The notes under the pieces: generated by a model
The model's database searches: none
What the model was told of the DNA's origin: nothing
Seen by the model: only the letters and a program-made list of their open reading frames with translations
Origin: Crossaster papposus
Lineage: Eukaryota; Echinodermata; Asteroidea; Velatida; Solasteridae
Direction of reading: 5' to 3'
NCBI GenBank assembly: GCA_037893245.1
Contig: JBAIAA010000606.1
Coordinates: 1,714,347 to 1,778,346, forward strand
DNA length: 64,000 bases
Position numbers and translations under genes: made by a program
Shown: positions 48,671 to 63,600 of the stretch, piece after piece
Numbering within the stretch: position 1 is the first letter of the stretch
How the letters are laid out: every line of letters starts with the position of its first letter

Positions 48671-51600
48671 GTAAAGGGAAAGAAGTGTGCATAAGAAATA
48701 TGTAAAGGGAAAGAAGTGTGCATAAGAAATATGTAAAGGGAAAGAAGTGTGCATAAGAAATATGTAAAGGGAAAGAAGTGTGCATAAGAAATATGTAAAG
48801 GGAAAGAAGTGTGCATAAGAAATATGTAAAGGGAAAGAAGTGTGCATAAGAAATATGTAAAGGGAAAGAAGTGTGCATAAGAAATATGTAAAGGGAAAGA
48901 AGTGTGCATAAGAAATATGTAAAGGGAAAGAAGTGTGCATAAGAAATATGTAAAGGGAAAGAAGTGTGCATAAGAAATATGTAAAGGGAAAGAAGTGTGC
49001 ATAAGAAATATGTAAAGGGAAAGAAGTGTGCATAAGAAATATGTAAAGGGAAAGAAGTGTGCATAAGAAATATGTAAAGGGAAAGAAGTGTGCATAAGAA
49101 ATATGTAAAGGGAAAGAAGTGTGCATAAGAAATATGTAAAGGGAAAGAAGTGTGCATAAGAAATATGTAAAGGGAAAGAAGTGTGCATAAGAAATATGTA
49201 AAGGGAAAGAAGTGTGCATAAGAAATATGTAAAGGGAAAGAAGTGTGCATAAGAAATATGTAAAGGGAAAGAAGTGTGCATAAGAAATATGTAAAGGGAA
49301 AGAAGTGTGCATAAGAAATATGTAAAGGGAAAGAAGTGTGCATAAGAAATATGTAAAGGGAAAGAAGTGTGCATAAGAAATATGTAAAGGGAAAGAAGTG
49401 TGCATAAGAAATATGTAAAGGGAAAGAAGTGTGCATAAGAAATATGTAAAGGGAAAGAAGTGTGCATAAGAAATATGTAAAGGGAAAGAAGTGTGCATAA
49501 GAAATATGTAAAGGGAAAGAAGTGTGCATAAGAAATATGTAAAGGGAAAGAAGTGTGCATAAGAAATATGTAAAGGGAAAGAAGTGTGCATAAGAAATAT
49601 GTAAAGGGAAAGAAGTGTGCATAAGAAATATGTAAAGGGAAAGAAGTGTGCATAAGAAATATGTAAAGGGAAAGAAGTGTGCATAAGAAATATGTAAAGG
49701 GAAAGAAGTGTGCATAAGAAATATGTAAAGGGAAAGAAGTGTGCATAAGAAATATGTAAAGGGAAAGAAGTGTGCATAAGAAATATGTAAAGGGAAAGAA
49801 GTGTGCATAAGAAATATGTAAAGGGAAAGAAGTGTGCATAAGAAATATGTAAAGGGAAAGAAGTGTGCATAAGAAATATGTAAAGGGAAAGAAGTGTGCA
49901 TAAGAAATATGTAAAGGGAAAGAAGTGTGCATAAGAAATATGTAAAGGGAAAGAAGTGTGCATAAGAAATATGTAAAGGGAAAGAAGTGTGCATAAGAAA
50001 TATGTAAAGGGAAAGAAGTGTGCATAAGAAATATGTAAAGGGAAAGAAGTGTGCATAAGAAATATGTAAAGGGAAAGAAGTGTGCATAAGAAATATGTAA
50101 AGGGAAAGAAGTGTGCATAAGAAATATGTAAAGGGAAAGAAGTGTGCATAAGAAATATGTAAAGGGAAAGAAGTGTGCATAAGAAATATGTAAAGGGAAA
50201 GAAGTGTGCATAAGAAATATGTAAAGGGAAAGAAGTGTGCATAAGAAATATGTAAAGGGAAAGAAGTGTGCATAAGAAATATGTAAAGGGAAAGAAGTGT
50301 GCATAAGAAATATGTAAAGGGAAAGAAGTGTGCATAAGAAATATGTAAAGGGAAAGAAGTGTGCATAAGAAATATGTAAAGGGAAAGAAGTGTGCATAAG
50401 AAATATGTAAAGGGAAAGAAGTGTGCATAAGAAATATGTAAAGGGAAAGAAGTGTGCATAAGAAATATGTAAAGGGAAAGAAGTGTGCATAAGAAATATG
50501 TAAAGGGAAAGAAGTGTGCATAAGAAATATGTAAAGGGAAAGAAGTGTGCATAAGAAATATGTAAAGGGAAAGAAGTGTGCATAAGAAATATGTAAAGGG
50601 AAAGAAGTGTGCATAAGAAATATGTAAAGGGAAAGAAGTGTGCATAAGAAATATGTAAAGGGAAAGAAGTGTGCATAAGAAATATGTAAAGGGAAAGAAG
50701 TGTGCATAAGAAATATGTAAAGGGAAAGAAGTGTGCATAAGAAATATGTAAAGGGAAAGAAGTGTGCATAAGAAATATGTAAAGGGAAAGAAGTGTGCAT
50801 AAGAAATATGTAAAGGGAAAGAAGTGTGCATAAGAAATATGTAAAGGGAAAGAAGTGTGCATAAGAAATATGTAAAGGGAAAGAAGTGTGCATAAGAAAT
50901 ATGTAAAGGGAAAGAAGTGTGCATAAGAAATATGTAAAGGGAAAGAAGTGTGCATAAGAAATATGTAAAGGGAAAGAAGTGTGCATAAGAAATATGTAAA
51001 GGGAAAGAAGTGTGCATAAGAAATATGTAAAGGGAAAGAAGTGTGCATAAGAAATATGTAAAGGGAAAGAAGTGTGCATAAGAAATATGTAAAGGGAAAG
51101 AAGTGTGCATAAGAAATATGTAAAGGGAAAGAAGTGTGCATAAGAAATATGTAAAGGGAAAGAAGTGTGCATAAGAAATATGTAAAGGGAAAGAAGTGTG
51201 CATAAGAAATATGTAAAGGGAAAGAAGTGTGCATAAGAAATATGTAAAGGGAAAGAAGTGTGCATAAGAAATATGTAAAGGGAAAGAAGTGTGCATAAGA
51301 AATATGTAAAGGGAAAGAAGTGTGCATAAGAAATATGTAAAGGGAAAGAAGTGTGCATAAGAAATATGTAAAGGGAAAGAAGTGTGCATAAGAAATATGT
51401 AAAGGGAAAGAAGTGTGCATAAGAAATATGTAAAGGGAAAGAAGTGTGCATAAGAAATATGTAAAGGGAAAGAAGTGTGCATAAGAAATATGTAAAGGGA
51501 AAGAAGTGTGCATAAGAAATATGTAAAGGGAAAGAAGTGTGCATAAGAAATATGTAAAGGGAAAGAAGTGTGCATAAGAAATATGTAAAGGGAAAGAAGT

Positions 51601-54600
51601 GTGCATAAGAAATATGTAAAGGGAAAGAAGTGTGCATAAGAAATATGTAAAGGGAAAGAAGTGTGCATAAGAAATATGTAAAGGGAAAGAAGTGTGCATA
51701 AGAAATATGTAAAGGGAAAGAAGTGTGCATAAGAAATATGTAAAGGGAAAGAAGTGTGCATAAGAAATATGTAAAGGGAAAGAAGTGTGCATAAGAAATA
51801 TGTAAAGGGAAAGAAGTGTGCATAAGAAATATGTAAAGGGAAAGAAGTGTGCATAAGAAATATGTAAAGGGAAAGAAGTGTGCATAAGAAATATGTAAAG
51901 GGAAAGAAGTGTGCATAAGAAATATGTAAAGGGAAAGAAGTGTGCATAAGAAATATGTAAAGGGAAAGAAGTGTGCATAAGAAATATGTAAAGGGAAAGA
52001 AGTGTGCATAAGAAATATGTAAAGGGAAAGAAGTGTGCATAAGAAATATGTAAAGGGAAAGAAGTGTGCATAAGAAATATGTAAAGGGAAAGAAGTGTGC
52101 ATAAGAAATATGTAAAGGGAAAGAAGTGTGCATAAGAAATATGTAAAGGGAAAGAAGTGTGCATAAGAAATATGTAAAGGGAAAGAAGTGTGCATAAGAA
52201 ATATGTAAAGGGAAAGAAGTGTGCATAAGAAATATGTAAAGGGAAAGAAGTGTGCATAAGAAATATGTAAAGGGAAAGAAGTGTGCATAAGAAATATGTA
52301 AAGGGAAAGAAGTGTGCATAAGAAATATGTAAAGGGAAAGAAGTGTGCATAAGAAATATGTAAAGGGAAAGAAGTGTGCATAAGAAATATGTAAAGGGAA
52401 AGAAGTGTGCATAAGAAATATGTAAAGGGAAAGAAGTGTGCATAAGAAATATGTAAAGGGAAAGAAGTGTGCATAAGAAATATGTAAAGGGAAAGAAGTG
52501 TGCATAAGAAATATGTAAAGGGAAAGAAGTGTGCATAAGAAATATGTAAAGGGAAAGAAGTGTGCATAAGAAATATGTAAAGGGAAAGAAGTGTGCATAA
52601 GAAATATGTAAAGGGAAAGAAGTGTGCATAAGAAATATGTAAAGGGAAAGAAGTGTGCATAAGAAATATGTAAAGGGAAAGAAGTGTGCATAAGAAATAT
52701 GTAAAGGGAAAGAAGTGTGCATAAGAAATATGTAAAGGGAAAGAAGTGTGCATAAGAAATATGTAAAGGGAAAGAAGTGTGCATAAGAAATATGTAAAGG
52801 GAAAGAAGTGTGCATAAGAAATATGTAAAGGGAAAGAAGTGTGCATAAGAAATATGTAAAGGGAAAGAAGTGTGCATAAGAAATATGTAAAGGGAAAGAA
52901 GTGTGCATAAGAAATATGTAAAGGGAAAGAAGTGTGCATAAGAAATATGTAAAGGGAAAGAAGTGTGCATAAGAAATATGTAAAGGGAAAGAAGTGTGCA
53001 TAAGAAATATGTAAAGGGAAAGAAGTGTGCATAAGAAATATGTAAAGGGAAAGAAGTGTGCATAAGAAATATGTAAAGGGAAAGAAGTGTGCATAAGAAA
53101 TATGTAAAGGGAAAGAAGTGTGCATAAGAAATATGTAAAGGGAAAGAAGTGTGCATAAGAAATATGTAAAGGGAAAGAAGTGTGCATAAGAAATATGTAA
53201 AGGGAAAGAAGTGTGCATAAGAAATATGTAAAGGGAAAGAAGTGTGCATAAGAAATATGTAAAGGGAAAGAAGTGTGCATAAGAAATATGTAAAGGGAAA
53301 GAAGTGTGCATAAGAAATATGTAAAGGGAAAGAAGTGTGCATAAGAAATATGTAAAGGGAAAGAAGTGTGCATAAGAAATATGTAAAGGGAAAGAAGTGT
53401 GCATAAGAAATATGTAAAGGGAAAGAAGTGTGCATAAGAAATATGTAAAGGGAAAGAAGTGTGCATAAGAAATATGTAAAGGGAAAGAAGTGTGCATAAG
53501 AAATATGTAAAGGGAAAGAAGTGTGCATAAGAAATATGTAAAGGGAAAGAAGTGTGCATAAGAAATATGTAAAGGGAAAGAAGTGTGCATAAGAAATATG
53601 TAAAGGGAAAGAAGTGTGCATAAGAAATATGTAAAGGGAAAGAAGTGTGCATAAGAAATATGTAAAGGGAAAGAAGTGTGCATAAGAAATATGTAAAGGG
53701 AAAGAAGTGTGCATAAGAAATATGTAAAGGGAAAGAAGTGTGCATAAGAAATATGTAAAGGGAAAGAAGTGTGCATAAGAAATATGTAAAGGGAAAGAAG
53801 TGTGCATAAGAAATATGTAAAGGGAAAGAAGTGTGCATAAGAAATATGTAAAGGGAAAGAAGTGTGCATAAGAAATATGTAAAGGGAAAGAAGTGTGCAT
53901 AAGAAATATGTAAAGGGAAAGAAGTGTGCATAAGAAATATGTAAAGGGAAAGAAGTGTGCATAAGAAATATGTAAAGGGAAAGAAGTGTGCATAAGAAAT
54001 ATGTAAAGGGAAAGAAGTGTGCATAAGAAATATGTAAAGGGAAAGAAGTGTGCATAAGAAATATGTAAAGGGAAAGAAGTGTGCATAAGAAATATGTAAA
54101 GGGAAAGAAGTGTGCATAAGAAATATGTAAAGGGAAAGAAGTGTGCATAAGAAATATGTAAAGGGAAAGAAGTGTGCATAAGAAATATGTAAAGGGAAAG
54201 AAGTGTGCATAAGAAATATGTAAAGGGAAAGAAGTGTGCATAAGAAATATGTAAAGGGAAAGAAGTGTGCATAAGAAATATGTAAAGGGAAAGAAGTGTG
54301 CATAAGAAATATGTAAAGGGAAAGAAGTGTGCATAAGAAATATGTAAAGGGAAAGAAGTGTGCATAAGAAATATGTAAAGGGAAAGAAGTGTGCATAAGA
54401 AATATGTAAAGGGAAAGAAGTGTGCATAAGAAATATGTAAAGGGAAAGAAGTGTGCATAAGAAATATGTAAAGGGAAAGAAGTGTGCATAAGAAATATGT
54501 AAAGGGAAAGAAGTGTGCATAAGAAATATGTAAAGGGAAAGAAGTGTGCATAAGAAATATGTAAAGGGAAAGAAGTGTGCATAAGAAATATGTAAAGGGA

Positions 54601-57600
54601 AAGAAGTGTGCATAAGAAATATGTAAAGGGAAAGAAGTGTGCATAAGAAATATGTAAAGGGAAAGAAGTGTGCATAAGAAATATGTAAAGGGAAAGAAGT
54701 GTGCATAAGAAATATGTAAAGGGAAAGAAGTGTGCATAAGAAATATGTAAAGGGAAAGAAGTGTGCATAAGAAATATGTAAAGGGAAAGAAGTGTGCATA
54801 AGAAATATGTAAAGGGAAAGAAGTGTGCATAAGAAATATGTAAAGGGAAAGAAGTGTGCATAAGAAATATGTAAAGGGAAAGAAGTGTGCATAAGAAATA
54901 TGTAAAGGGAAAGAAGTGTGCATAAGAAATATGTAAAGGGAAAGAAGTGTGCATAAGAAATATGTAAAGGGAAAGAAGTGTGCATAAGAAATATGTAAAG
55001 GGAAAGAAGTGTGCATAAGAAATATGTAAAGGGAAAGAAGTGTGCATAAGAAATATGTAAAGGGAAAGAAGTGTGCATAAGAAATATGTAAAGGGAAAGA
55101 AGTGTGCATAAGAAATATGTAAAGGGAAAGAAGTGTGCATAAGAAATATGTAAAGGGAAAGAAGTGTGCATAAGAAATATGTAAAGGGAAAGAAGTGTGC
55201 ATAAGAAATATGTAAAGGGAAAGAAGTGTGCATAAGAAATATGTAAAGGGAAAGAAGTGTGCATAAGAAATATGTAAAGGGAAAGAAGTGTGCATAAGAA
55301 ATATGTAAAGGGAAAGAAGTGTGCATAAGAAATATGTAAAGGGAAAGAAGTGTGCATAAGAAATATGTAAAGGGAAAGAAGTGTGCATAAGAAATATGTA
55401 AAGGGAAAGAAGTGTGCATAAGAAATATGTAAAGGGAAAGAAGTGTGCATAAGAAATATGTAAAGGGAAAGAAGTGTGCATAAGAAATATGTAAAGGGAA
55501 AGAAGTGTGCATAAGAAATATGTAAAGGGAAAGAAGTGTGCATAAGAAATATGTAAAGGGAAAGAAGTGTGCATAAGAAATATGTAAAGGGAAAGAAGTG
55601 TGCATAAGAAATATGTAAAGGGAAAGAAGTGTGCATAAGAAATATGTAAAGGGAAAGAAGTGTGCATAAGTATGTAAAGGGAAAGAAGTGTGCATAAGAA
55701 ATATGTAAAGGGAAAGAAGTGTGCATAAGAAATATGTAAAGGGAAAGAAGTGTGCATAAGAAATATGTAAAGGGAAAGAAGTGTGCATAAGAAATATGTA
55801 AAGGGAAAGAAGTGTGCATAAGAAATATGTAAAGGGAAAGAAGTGTGCATAAGAAATATGTAAAGGGAAAGAAGTGTGCATAAGAAATATGTAAAGGGAA
55901 AGAAGTGTGCATAAGAAATATGTAAAGGGAAAGAAGTGTGCATAAGAAATATGTAAAGGGAAAGAAGTGTGCATAAGAAATATGTAAAGGGAAAGAAGTG
56001 TGCATAAGAAATATGTAAAGGGAAAGAAGTGTGCATAAGAAATATGTAAAGGGAAAGAAGTGTGCATAAGAAATATGTAAAGGGAAAGAAGTGTGCATAA
56101 GAAATATGTAAAGGGAAAGAAGTGTGCATAAGAAATATGTAAAGGGAAAGAAGTGTGCATAAGAAATATGTAAAGGGAAAGAAGTGTGCATAAGAAATAT
56201 GTAAAGGGAAAGAAGTGTGCATAAGAAATATGTAAAGGGAAAGAAGTGTGCATAAGAAATATGTAAAGGGAAAGAAGTGTGCATAAGAAATATGTAAAGG
56301 GAAAGAAGTGTGCATAAGAAATATGTAAAGGGAAAGAAGTGTGCATAAGAAATATGTAAAGGGAAAGAAGTGTGCATAAGAAATATGTAAAGGGAAAGAA
56401 GTGTGCATAAGAAATATGTAAAGGGAAAGAAGTGTGCATAAGAAATATGTAAAGGGAAAGAAGTGTGCATAAGAAATATGTAAAGGGAAAGAAGTGTGCA
56501 TAAGAAATATGTAAAGGGAAAGAAGTGTGCATAAGAAATATGTAAAGGGAAAGAAGTGTGCATAAGAAATATGTAAAGGGAAAGAAGTGTGCATAAGAAA
56601 TATGTAAAGGGAAAGAAGTGTGCATAAGAAATATGTAAAGGGAAAGAAGTGTGCATAAGAAATATGTAAAGGGAAAGAAGTGTGCATAAGAAATATGTAA
56701 AGGGAAAGAAGTGTGCATAAGAAATATGTAAAGGGAAAGAAGTGTGCATAAGAAATATGTAAAGGGAAAGAAGTGTGCATAAGAAATATGTAAAGGGAAA
56801 GAAGTGTGCATAAGAAATATGTAAAGGGAAAGAAGTGTGCATAAGAAATATGTAAAGGGAAAGAAGTGTGCATAAGAAATATGTAAAGGGAAAGAAGTGT
56901 GCATAAGAAATATGTAAAGGGAAAGAAGTGTGCATAAGAAATATGTAAAGGGAAAGAAGTGTGCATAAGAAATATGTAAAGGGAAAGAAGTGTGCATAAG
57001 AAATATGTAAAGGGAAAGAAGTGTGCATAAGAAATATGTAAAGGGAAAGAAGTGTGCATAAGAAATATGTAAAGGGAAAGAAGTGTGCATAAGAAATATG
57101 TAAAGGGAAAGAAGTGTGCATAAGAAATATGTAAAGGGAAAGAAGTGTGCATAAGAAATATGTAAAGGGAAAGAAGTGTGCATAAGAAATATGTAAAGGG
57201 AAAGAAGTGTGCATAAGAAATATGTAAAGGGAAAGAAGTGTGCATAAGAAATATGTAAAGGGAAAGAAGTGTGCATAAGAAATATGTAAAGGGAAAGAAG
57301 TGTGCATAAGAAATATGTAAAGGGAAAGAAGTGTGCATAAGAAATATGTAAAGGGAAAGAAGTGTGCATAAGAAATATGTAAAGGGAAAGAAGTGTGCAT
57401 AAGAAATATGTAAAGGGAAAGAAGTGTGCATAAGAAATATGTAAAGGGAAAGAAGTGTGCATAAGAAATATGTAAAGGGAAAGAAGTGTGCATAAGAAAT
57501 ATGTAAAGGGAAAGAAGTGTGCATAAGAAATATGTAAAGGGAAAGAAGTGTGCATAAGAAATATGTAAAGGGAAAGAAGTGTGCATAAGAAATATGTAAA

Positions 57601-60600
57601 GGGAAAGAAGTGTGCATAAGAAATATGTAAAGGGAAAGAAGTGTGCATAAGAAATATGTAAAGGGAAAGAAGTGTGCATAAGAAATATGTAAAGGGAAAG
57701 AAGTGTGCATAAGAAATATGTAAAGGGAAAGAAGTGTGCATAAGAAATATGTAAAGGGAAAGAAGTGTGCATAAGAAATATGTAAAGGGAAAGAAGTGTG
57801 CATAAGAAATATGTAAAGGGAAAGAAGTGTGCATAAGAAATATGTAAAGGGAAAGAAGTGTGCATAAGAAATATGTAAAGGGAAAGAAGTGTGCATAAGA
57901 AATATGTAAAGGGAAAGAAGTGTGCATAAGAAATATGTAAAGGGAAAGAAGTGTGCATAAGAAATATGTAAAGGGAAAGAAGTGTGCATAAGAAATATGT
58001 AAAGGGAAAGAAGTGTGCATAAGAAATATGTAAAGGGAAAGAAGTGTGCATAAGAAATATGTAAAGGGAAAGAAGTGTGCATAAGAAATATGTAAAGGGA
58101 AAGAAGTGTGCATAAGAAATATGTAAAGGGAAAGAAGTGTGCATAAGAAATATGTAAAGGGAAAGAAGTGTGCATAAGAAATATGTAAAGGGAAAGAAGT
58201 GTGCATAAGAAATATGTAAAGGGAAAGAAGTGTGCATAAGAAATATGTAAAGGGAAAGAAGTGTGCATAAGAAATATGTAAAGGGAAAGAAGTGTGCATA
58301 AGAAATATGTAAAGGGAAAGAAGTGTGCATAAGAAATATGTAAAGGGAAAGAAGTGTGCATAAGAAATATGTAAAGGGAAAGAAGTGTGCATAAGAAATA
58401 TGTAAAGGGAAAGAAGTGTGCATAAGAAATATGTAAAGGGAAAGAAGTGTGCATAAGAAATATGTAAAGGGAAAGAAGTGTGCATAAGAAATATGTAAAG
58501 GGAAAGAAGTGTGCATAAGAAATATGTAAAGGGAAAGAAGTGTGCATAAGAAATATGTAAAGGGAAAGAAGTGTGCATAAGAAATATGTAAAGGGAAAGA
58601 AGTGTGCATAAGAAATATGTAAAGGGAAAGAAGTGTGCATAAGAAATATGTAAAGGGAAAGAAGTGTGCATAAGAAATATGTAAAGGGAAAGAAGTGTGC
58701 ATAAGAAATATGTAAAGGGAAAGAAGTGTGCATAAGAAATATGTAAAGGGAAAGAAGTGTGCATAAGAAATATGTAAAGGGAAAGAAGTGTGCATAAGAA
58801 ATATGTAAAGGGAAAGAAGTGTGCATAAGAAATATGTAAAGGGAAAGAAGTGTGCATAAGAAATATGTAAAGGGAAAGAAGTGTGCATAAGAAATATGTA
58901 AAGGGAAAGAAGTGTGCATAAGAAATATGTAAAGGGAAAGAAGTGTGCATAAGAAATATGTAAAGGGAAAGAAGTGTGCATAAGAAATATGTAAAGGGAA
59001 AGAAGTGTGCATAAGAAATATGTAAAGGGAAAGAAGTGTGCATAAGAAATATGTAAAGGGAAAGAAGTGTGCATAAGAAATATGTAAAGGGAAAGAAGTG
59101 TGCATAAGAAATATGTAAAGGGAAAGAAGTGTGCATAAGAAATATGTAAAGGGAAAGAAGTGTGCATAAGAAATATGTAAAGGGAAAGAAGTGTGCATAA
59201 GAAATATGTAAAGGGAAAGAAGTGTGCATAAGAAATATGTAAAGGGAAAGAAGTGTGCATAAGAAATATGTAAAGGGAAAGAAGTGTGCATAAGAAATAT
59301 GTAAAGGGAAAGAAGTGTGCATAAGAAATATGTAAAGGGAAAGAAGTGTGCATAAGAAATATGTAAAGGGAAAGAAGTGTGCATAAGAAATATGTAAAGG
59401 GAAAGAAGTGTGCATAAGAAATATGTAAAGGGAAAGAAGTGTGCATAAGAAATATGTAAAGGGAAAGAAGTGTGCATAAGAAATATGTAAAGGGAAAGAA
59501 GTGTGCATAAGAAATATGTAAAGGGAAAGAAGTGTGCATAAGAAATATGTAAAGGGAAAGAAGTGTGCATAAGAAATATGTAAAGGGAAAGAAGTGTGCA
59601 TAAGAAATATGTAAAGGGAAAGAAGTGTGCATAAGAAATATGTAAAGGGAAAGAAGTGTGCATAAGAAATATGTAAAGGGAAAGAAGTGTGCATAAGAAA
59701 TATGTAAAGGGAAAGAAGTGTGCATAAGAAATATGTAAAGGGAAAGAAGTGTGCATAAGAAATATGTAAAGGGAAAGAAGTGTGCATAAGAAATATGTAA
59801 AGGGAAAGAAGTGTGCATAAGAAATATGTAAAGGGAAAGAAGTGTGCATAAGAAATATGTAAAGGGAAAGAAGTGTGCATAAGAAATATGTAAAGGGAAA
59901 GAAGTGTGCATAAGAAATATGTAAAGGGAAAGAAGTGTGCATAAGAAATATGTAAAGGGAAAGAAGTGTGCATAAGAAATATGTAAAGGGAAAGAAGTGT
60001 GCATAAGAAATATGTAAAGGGAAAGAAGTGTGCATAAGAAATATGTAAAGGGAAAGAAGTGTGCATAAGAAATATGTAAAGGGAAAGAAGTGTGCATAAG
60101 AAATATGTAAAGGGAAAGAAGTGTGCATAAGAAATATGTAAAGGGAAAGAAGTGTGCATAAGAAATATGTAAAGGGAAAGAAGTGTGCATAAGAAATATG
60201 TAAAGGGAAAGAAGTGTGCATAAGAAATATGTAAAGGGAAAGAAGTGTGCATAAGAAATATGTAAAGGGAAAGAAGTGTGCATAAGAAATATGTAAAGGG
60301 AAAGAAGTGTGCATAAGAAATATGTAAAGGGAAAGAAGTGTGCATAAGAAATATGTAAAGGGAAAGAAGTGTGCATAAGAAATATGTAAAGGGAAAGAAG
60401 TGTGCATAAGAAATATGTAAAGGGAAAGAAGTGTGCATAAGAAATATGTAAAGGGAAAGAAGTGTGCATAAGAAATATGTAAAGGGAAAGAAGTGTGCAT
60501 AAGAAATATGTAAAGGGAAAGAAGTGTGCATAAGAAATATGTAAAGGGAAAGAAGTGTGCATAAGAAATATGTAAAGGGAAAGAAGTGTGCATAAGAAAT

Positions 60601-63600
60601 ATGTAAAGGGAAAGAAGTGTGCATAAGAAATATGTAAAGGGAAAGAAGTGTGCATAAGAAATATGTAAAGGGAAAGAAGTGTGCATAAGAAATATGTAAA
60701 GGGAAAGAAGTGTGCATAAGAAATATGTAAAGGGAAAGAAGTGTGCATAAGAAATATGTAAAGGGAAAGAAGTGTGCATAAGAAATATGTAAAGGGAAAG
60801 AAGTGTGCATAAGAAATATGTAAAGGGAAAGAAGTGTGCATAAGAAATATGTAAAGGGAAAGAAGTGTGCATAAGAAATATGTAAAGGGAAAGAAGTGTG
60901 CATAAGAAATATGTAAAGGGAAAGAAGTGTGCATAAGAAATATGTAAAGGGAAAGAAGTGTGCATAAGAAATATGTAAAGGGAAAGAAGTGTGCATAAGA
61001 AATATGTAAAGGGAAAGAAGTGTGCATAAGAAATATGTAAAGGGAAAGAAGTGTGCATAAGAAATATGTAAAGGGAAAGAAGTGTGCATAAGAAATATGT
61101 AAAGGGAAAGAAGTGTGCATAAGAAATATGTAAAGGGAAAGAAGTGTGCATAAGAAATATGTAAAGGGAAAGAAGTGTGCATAAGAAATATGTAAAGGGA
61201 AAGAAGTGTGCATAAGAAATATGTAAAGGGAAAGAAGTGTGCATAAGAAATATGTAAAGGGAAAGAAGTGTGCATAAGAAATATGTAAAGGGAAAGAAGT
61301 GTGCATAAGAAATATGTAAAGGGAAAGAAGTGTGCATAAGAAATATGTAAAGGGAAAGAAGTGTGCATAAGAAATATGTAAAGGGAAAGAAGTGTGCATA
61401 AGAAATATGTAAAGGGAAAGAAGTGTGCATAAGAAATATGTAAAGGGAAAGAAGTGTGCATAAGAAATATGTAAAGGGAAAGAAGTGTGCATAAGAAATA
61501 TGTAAAGGGAAAGAAGTGTGCATAAGAAATATGTAAAGGGAAAGAAGTGTGCATAAGAAATATGTAAAGGGAAAGAAGTGTGCATAAGAAATATGTAAAG
61601 GGAAAGAAGTGTGCATAAGAAATATGTAAAGGGAAAGAAGTGTGCATAAGAAATATGTAAAGGGAAAGAAGTGTGCATAAGAAATATGTAAAGGGAAAGA
61701 AGTGTGCATAAGAAATATGTAAAGGGAAAGAAGTGTGCATAAGAAATATGTAAAGGGAAAGAAGTGTGCATAAGAAATATGTAAAGGGAAAGAAGTGTGC
61801 ATAAGAAATATGTAAAGGGAAAGAAGTGTGCATAAGAAATATGTAAAGGGAAAGAAGTGTGCATAAGAAATATGTAAAGGGAAAGAAGTGTGCATAAGAA
61901 ATATGTAAAGGGAAAGAAGTGTGCATAAGAAATATGTAAAGGGAAAGAAGTGTGCATAAGAAATATGTAAAGGGAAAGAAGTGTGCATAAGAAATATGTA
62001 AAGGGAAAGAAGTGTGCATAAGAAATATGTAAAGGGAAAGAAGTGTGCATAAGAAATATGTAAAGGGAAAGAAGTGTGCATAAGAAATATGTAAAGGGAA
62101 AGAAGTGTGCATAAGAAATATGTAAAGGGAAAGAAGTGTGCATAAGAAATATGTAAAGGGAAAGAAGTGTGCATAAGAAATATGTAAAGGGAAAGAAGTG
62201 TGCATAAGAAATATGTAAAGGGAAAGAAGTGTGCATAAGAAATATGTAAAGGGAAAGAAGTGTGCATAAGAAATATGTAAAGGGAAAGAAGTGTGCATAA
62301 GAAATATGTAAAGGGAAAGAAGTGTGCATAAGAAATATGTAAAGGGAAAGAAGTGTGCATAAGAAATATGTAAAGGGAAAGAAGTGTGCATAAGAAATAT
62401 GTAAAGGGAAAGAAGTGTGCATAAGAAATATGTAAAGGGAAAGAAGTGTGCATAAGAAATATGTAAAGGGAAAGAAGTGTGCATAAGAAATATGTAAAGG
62501 GAAAGAAGTGTGCATAAGAAATATGTAAAGGGAAAGAAGTGTGCATAAGAAATATGTAAAGGGAAAGAAGTGTGCATAAGAAATATGTAAAGGGAAAGAA
62601 GTGTGCATAAGAAATATGTAAAGGGAAAGAAGTGTGCATAAGAAATATGTAAAGGGAAAGAAGTGTGCATAAGAAATATGTAAAGGGAAAGAAGTGTGCA
62701 TAAGAAATATGTAAAGGGAAAGAAGTGTGCATAAGAAATATGTAAAGGGAAAGAAGTGTGCATAAGAAATATGTAAAGGGAAAGAAGTGTGCATAAGAAA
62801 TATGTAAAGGGAAAGAAGTGTGCATAAGAAATATGTAAAGGGAAAGAAGTGTGCATAAGAAATATGTAAAGGGAAAGAAGTGTGCATAAGAAATATGTAA
62901 AGGGAAAGAAGTGTGCATAAGAAATATGTAAAGGGAAAGAAGTGTGCATAAGAAATATGTAAAGGGAAAGAAGTGTGCATAAGAAATATGTAAAGGGAAA
63001 GAAGTGTGCATAAGAAATATGTAAAGGGAAAGAAGTGTGCATAAGAAATATGTAAAGGGAAAGAAGTGTGCATAAGAAATATGTAAAGGGAAAGAAGTGT
63101 GCATAAGAAATATGTAAAGGGAAAGAAGTGTGCATAAGAAATATGTAAAGGGAAAGAAGTGTGCATAAGAAATATGTAAAGGGAAAGAAGTGTGCATAAG
63201 AAATATGTAAAGGGAAAGAAGTGTGCATAAGAAATATGTAAAGGGAAAGAAGTGTGCATAAGAAATATGTAAAGGGAAAGAAGTGTGCATAAGAAATATG
63301 TAAAGGGAAAGAAGTGTGCATAAGAAATATGTAAAGGGAAAGAAGTGTGCATAAGAAATATGTAAAGGGAAAGAAGTGTGCATAAGAAATATGTAAAGGG
63401 AAAGAAGTGTGCATAAGAAATATGTAAAGGGAAAGAAGTGTGCATAAGAAATATGTAAAGGGAAAGAAGTGTGCATAAGAAATATGTAAAGGGAAAGAAG
63501 TGTGCATAAGAAATATGTAAAGGGAAAGAAGTGTGCATAAGAAATATGTAAAGGGAAAGAAGTGTGCATAAGAAATATGTAAAGGGAAAGAAGTGTGCAT

